A DNA stretch of 14,244 nucleotides, taken from assembly GCA_028869975.1 (NCBI GenBank), contig JAGWQR010000231.1, positions 1-14,244 of the forward strand. The letters are read 5' to 3'. This DNA is from Alphaproteobacteria bacterium (lineage in GTDB: Bacteria; Pseudomonadota; Alphaproteobacteria; Sphingomonadales; Sphingomonadaceae). Positions 13,096-14,244 of the stretch are shown here, in pieces; the stretch's first letter is position 1; the number at the start of each line of letters is the position of its first letter. The translations under genes were made by a program, and so were the position numbers. The notes beneath the pieces are model-generated. The model made no database searches. It saw only the letters and a list, made by a program, of their open reading frames with translations, and was not told where the DNA came from.

Positions 13096-14043
13096 TCAGT
13101 CGCCAGTCATTGCCAAATATTTGGCGCGACGTGCGGTCTTCAATTGATCGGATGTCTGACGGACCAATATGCCCAAACGCTCGACGATCACTTTTTTCAG
13201 AGAATCAATCGCCACATCGGCGTTACGGTGTGCGCCGCCCAGCGGCTCGGGTACCAGCACATCAATGAAACCCAGCCTGTCGAGATCCGCTGCAGTCACC
13301 TTCATCGCCTCGGCGGCATCGGGCGCCTTGTCCGCCGCGCGCCACAGGATCGATGCGCAGCCTTCGGGTGAAATCACCGAATAGACGGCATGTTCAAACA
13401 TCAACACAACATTGCCTGTCGCCAGCGCGATCGCGCCGCCTGAGCCACCTTCGCCGACGATTGCCGCCACCAGTGGCACCCGCAAATTCAGGCACGCCTC
13501 GATCGAGCGCGCAATCGCCTCTGCCTGCCCGCGTTCTTCGGCCTGCACGCCGGGAAAAGCGCCTGAGGTATCCACCAATGTCACCACCGGCAGTCCATAA
13601 CGGTCGGCCAGTTCCATCAGCCGAATCGCCTTGCGATAGCCTTCGGGCTTCGCCATGCCGAAATTATGCTTGAGGCGAGAGGCCGTGTCATGCCCCTTTT
13701 CATGGCCGATTAGCATAATCTTGTGCCCGTCTATCGTAGCAAAGCCACCGATGATCGCGGCATCGTCGGCAAAGGCACGATCGCCTGCGAGCGGCGTGAA
13801 GTCGGAACACATCCGCGCGACATAATCCCGGAAATGCGGGCGCTCGGGGTGGCGGGCAACCTGCGTTTTTTGCCAGGGTGTCAGATTGGCATAAAGGTCA
13901 GCCAGCAACTTATTTGCCTTCGCTTCGAGTCGGCTGACTTCGGCAGAAAGATCAGGCACACCTGCGGCATTCGTGCCACGCAGATCGGCGATGCGGGTAT
14001 CCAGCTCTTCGAGCGGGCGTTCAAAATCAAGATAGGTCGGCAT
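13096..14043 (-). CDS. accA: Acetyl-CoA carboxylase carboxyltransferase subunit alpha
   Basis: With AccD, transfers the carboxyl group from biotin on AccB to acetyl-CoA, giving malonyl-CoA for fatty acid synthesis. The 315-residue protein has the usual bacterial length. It shows the N-terminal coiled region YLDFERPLEELDTRIADLR, the PERPHFRDYV segment, and KPEGYRKAIRLMELADRYGL. The crotonase-type active region is FPGVQAEERGQAEAIARS, then GEGGSGGAIALATGN and VYSVISPEGCASILW. The ATG at 14043 lies 9 bp after the xerD stop, indicating co-transcription. The gene faces the pilin genes tail to tail; the pilin terminator lies in the 93 bp between them. AccD is not in the window. Confidence 0.97.
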   Translation of the reverse strand: MPTYLDFERPLEELDTRIADLRGTNAAGVPDLSAEVSRLEAKANKLLADLYANLTPWQKTQVARHPERPHFRDYVARMCSDFTPLAGDRAFADDAAIIGGFATIDGHKIMLIGHEKGHDTASRLKHNFGMAKPEGYRKAIRLMELADRYGLPVVTLVDTSGAFPGVQAEERGQAEAIARSIEACLNLRVPLVAAIVGEGGSGGAIALATGNVVLMFEHAVYSVISPEGCASILWRAADKAPDAAEAMKVTAADLDRLGFIDVLVPEPLGGAHRNADVAIDSLKKVIVERLGILVRQTSDQLKTARRAKYLAMTGD

Positions 14044-14052
14044 GCTGACCGG

Positions 14053-14244
14053 TTAGGGCCGCTTGACCGCCAGGTCAACGAGCGGATGATGCGTGTTGAC
14101 CAGCTCGACGAGATGTTTGCTTGAAACATGCGTGTAAATCTCGGTGGTCGCGATGCTGGCATGGCCGAGCATGAGCTGGAGGCTGCGCAGGTCCGCGCCA
14201 CCTTCAAGCAGGTGCGTGGCGAAAGCATGACGCAGCACATGCGG
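14053..14244 (-). CDS. xerD: Tyrosine site-specific recombinase, C-terminal part (XerD-like)
   Basis: The last roughly 63 codons of a tyrosine recombinase; the start lies beyond the right edge. XerD with XerC resolves chromosome dimers at dif during cell division. Visible catalytic elements are the box II segment PHVLRHAFATHLLEGGADLR (His and Arg), the LGH of LMLGHASIATTEIYTH, and the catalytic Tyr in that segment. The C-terminal extension HLVELVNTHHPL is XerD-like. An apparent GTG start at 14238 is internal to box II and is not a real start. Its position directly upstream of accA is a known arrangement in related alphaproteobacteria. XerC or another recombinase cannot be fully excluded from this fragment. 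Confidence 0.85.
   Translation of the reverse strand, partial: PHVLRHAFATHLLEGGADLRSLQLMLGHASIATTEIYTHVSSKHLVELVNTHHPLVDLAVKRP

Noticed and set aside
1..14244. tRNA genes, CRISPR arrays, insertion sequences, riboswitches
   Set aside because: Gaps between genes are short and were read on both strands. No cloverleaf-like sequence, regularly spaced repeats, transposase coding sequence or terminal inverted repeats were seen. The xerD fragment is a housekeeping-type recombinase beside accA, not evidence of a mobile element.

Overview
The window looks like chromosomal DNA from an alphaproteobacterium, most likely a member of the Sphingomonadales. The reasons are a GC-rich, densely packed genome, an xerD-accA pair, a lipA/DUF1178/nitrilase/grxC/comF block, and a Tgt whose key residues match the Zymomonas mobilis enzyme with a constant 7-residue offset. 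Species cannot be named from this sequence alone. Most of it is conserved housekeeping sequence; the unusual parts are a small metal-response locus next to a gene-fragment scar, and an orphan Flp pilin pair.

Plus strand, 1-3023: the end of ispA (farnesyl diphosphate synthase), coaD (coenzyme A synthesis), a secreted cyclophilin-type prolyl isomerase and queA (queuosine tRNA modification) form a tight apparent operon. A TSUP-family permease lies on the minus strand between queA and tgt, overlapping the end of queA; tgt (3834-4967) follows on the plus strand. QueA and Tgt act in the same pathway, so the antisense permease splits a functional pair.

Minus strand, 4964-7946: gloB and gloA are adjacent and encode both glutathione-dependent steps of methylglyoxal detoxification. 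Upstream of gloA is a composite of three gene pieces in a row: the C-terminal domain of a Mur ligase, about 115 bp resembling the N-terminal part of a polysaccharide deacetylase (DUF2334-like), and a Met-rich, metal-cluster-type outer-membrane-like protein that lost its C-terminus. Next is a CsoR-type repressor with a Cys-His-Cys copper signature. A perfect 13-bp inverted repeat (7958-7988) lies in front of it and is very probably its operator.

Minus strand, 8013-11270: comF, grxC, a nitrilase-family amidase, a DUF1178 zinc-ribbon protein and lipA read as one operon with gaps of -4 to 31 bp. A divergent NDUFAF5/BioC-like methyltransferase (11304-12056) runs tail to tail into mutT (12051-12464, minus).

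Plus strand, 12534-13068: two small Flp/Fap pilin genes, each preceded by a near-identical 13-bp element, end in a strong intrinsic terminator. No pilus assembly genes are present in the window. Minus strand, 13096-14244: accA and the C-terminal part of xerD, which runs off the right edge.

No tRNA, rRNA, CRISPR array or insertion sequence was recognised, and no gene-free stretch exceeds 300 bp. Three convergent gene pairs overlap at their stop codons, so there is no room for intrinsic terminators between them.
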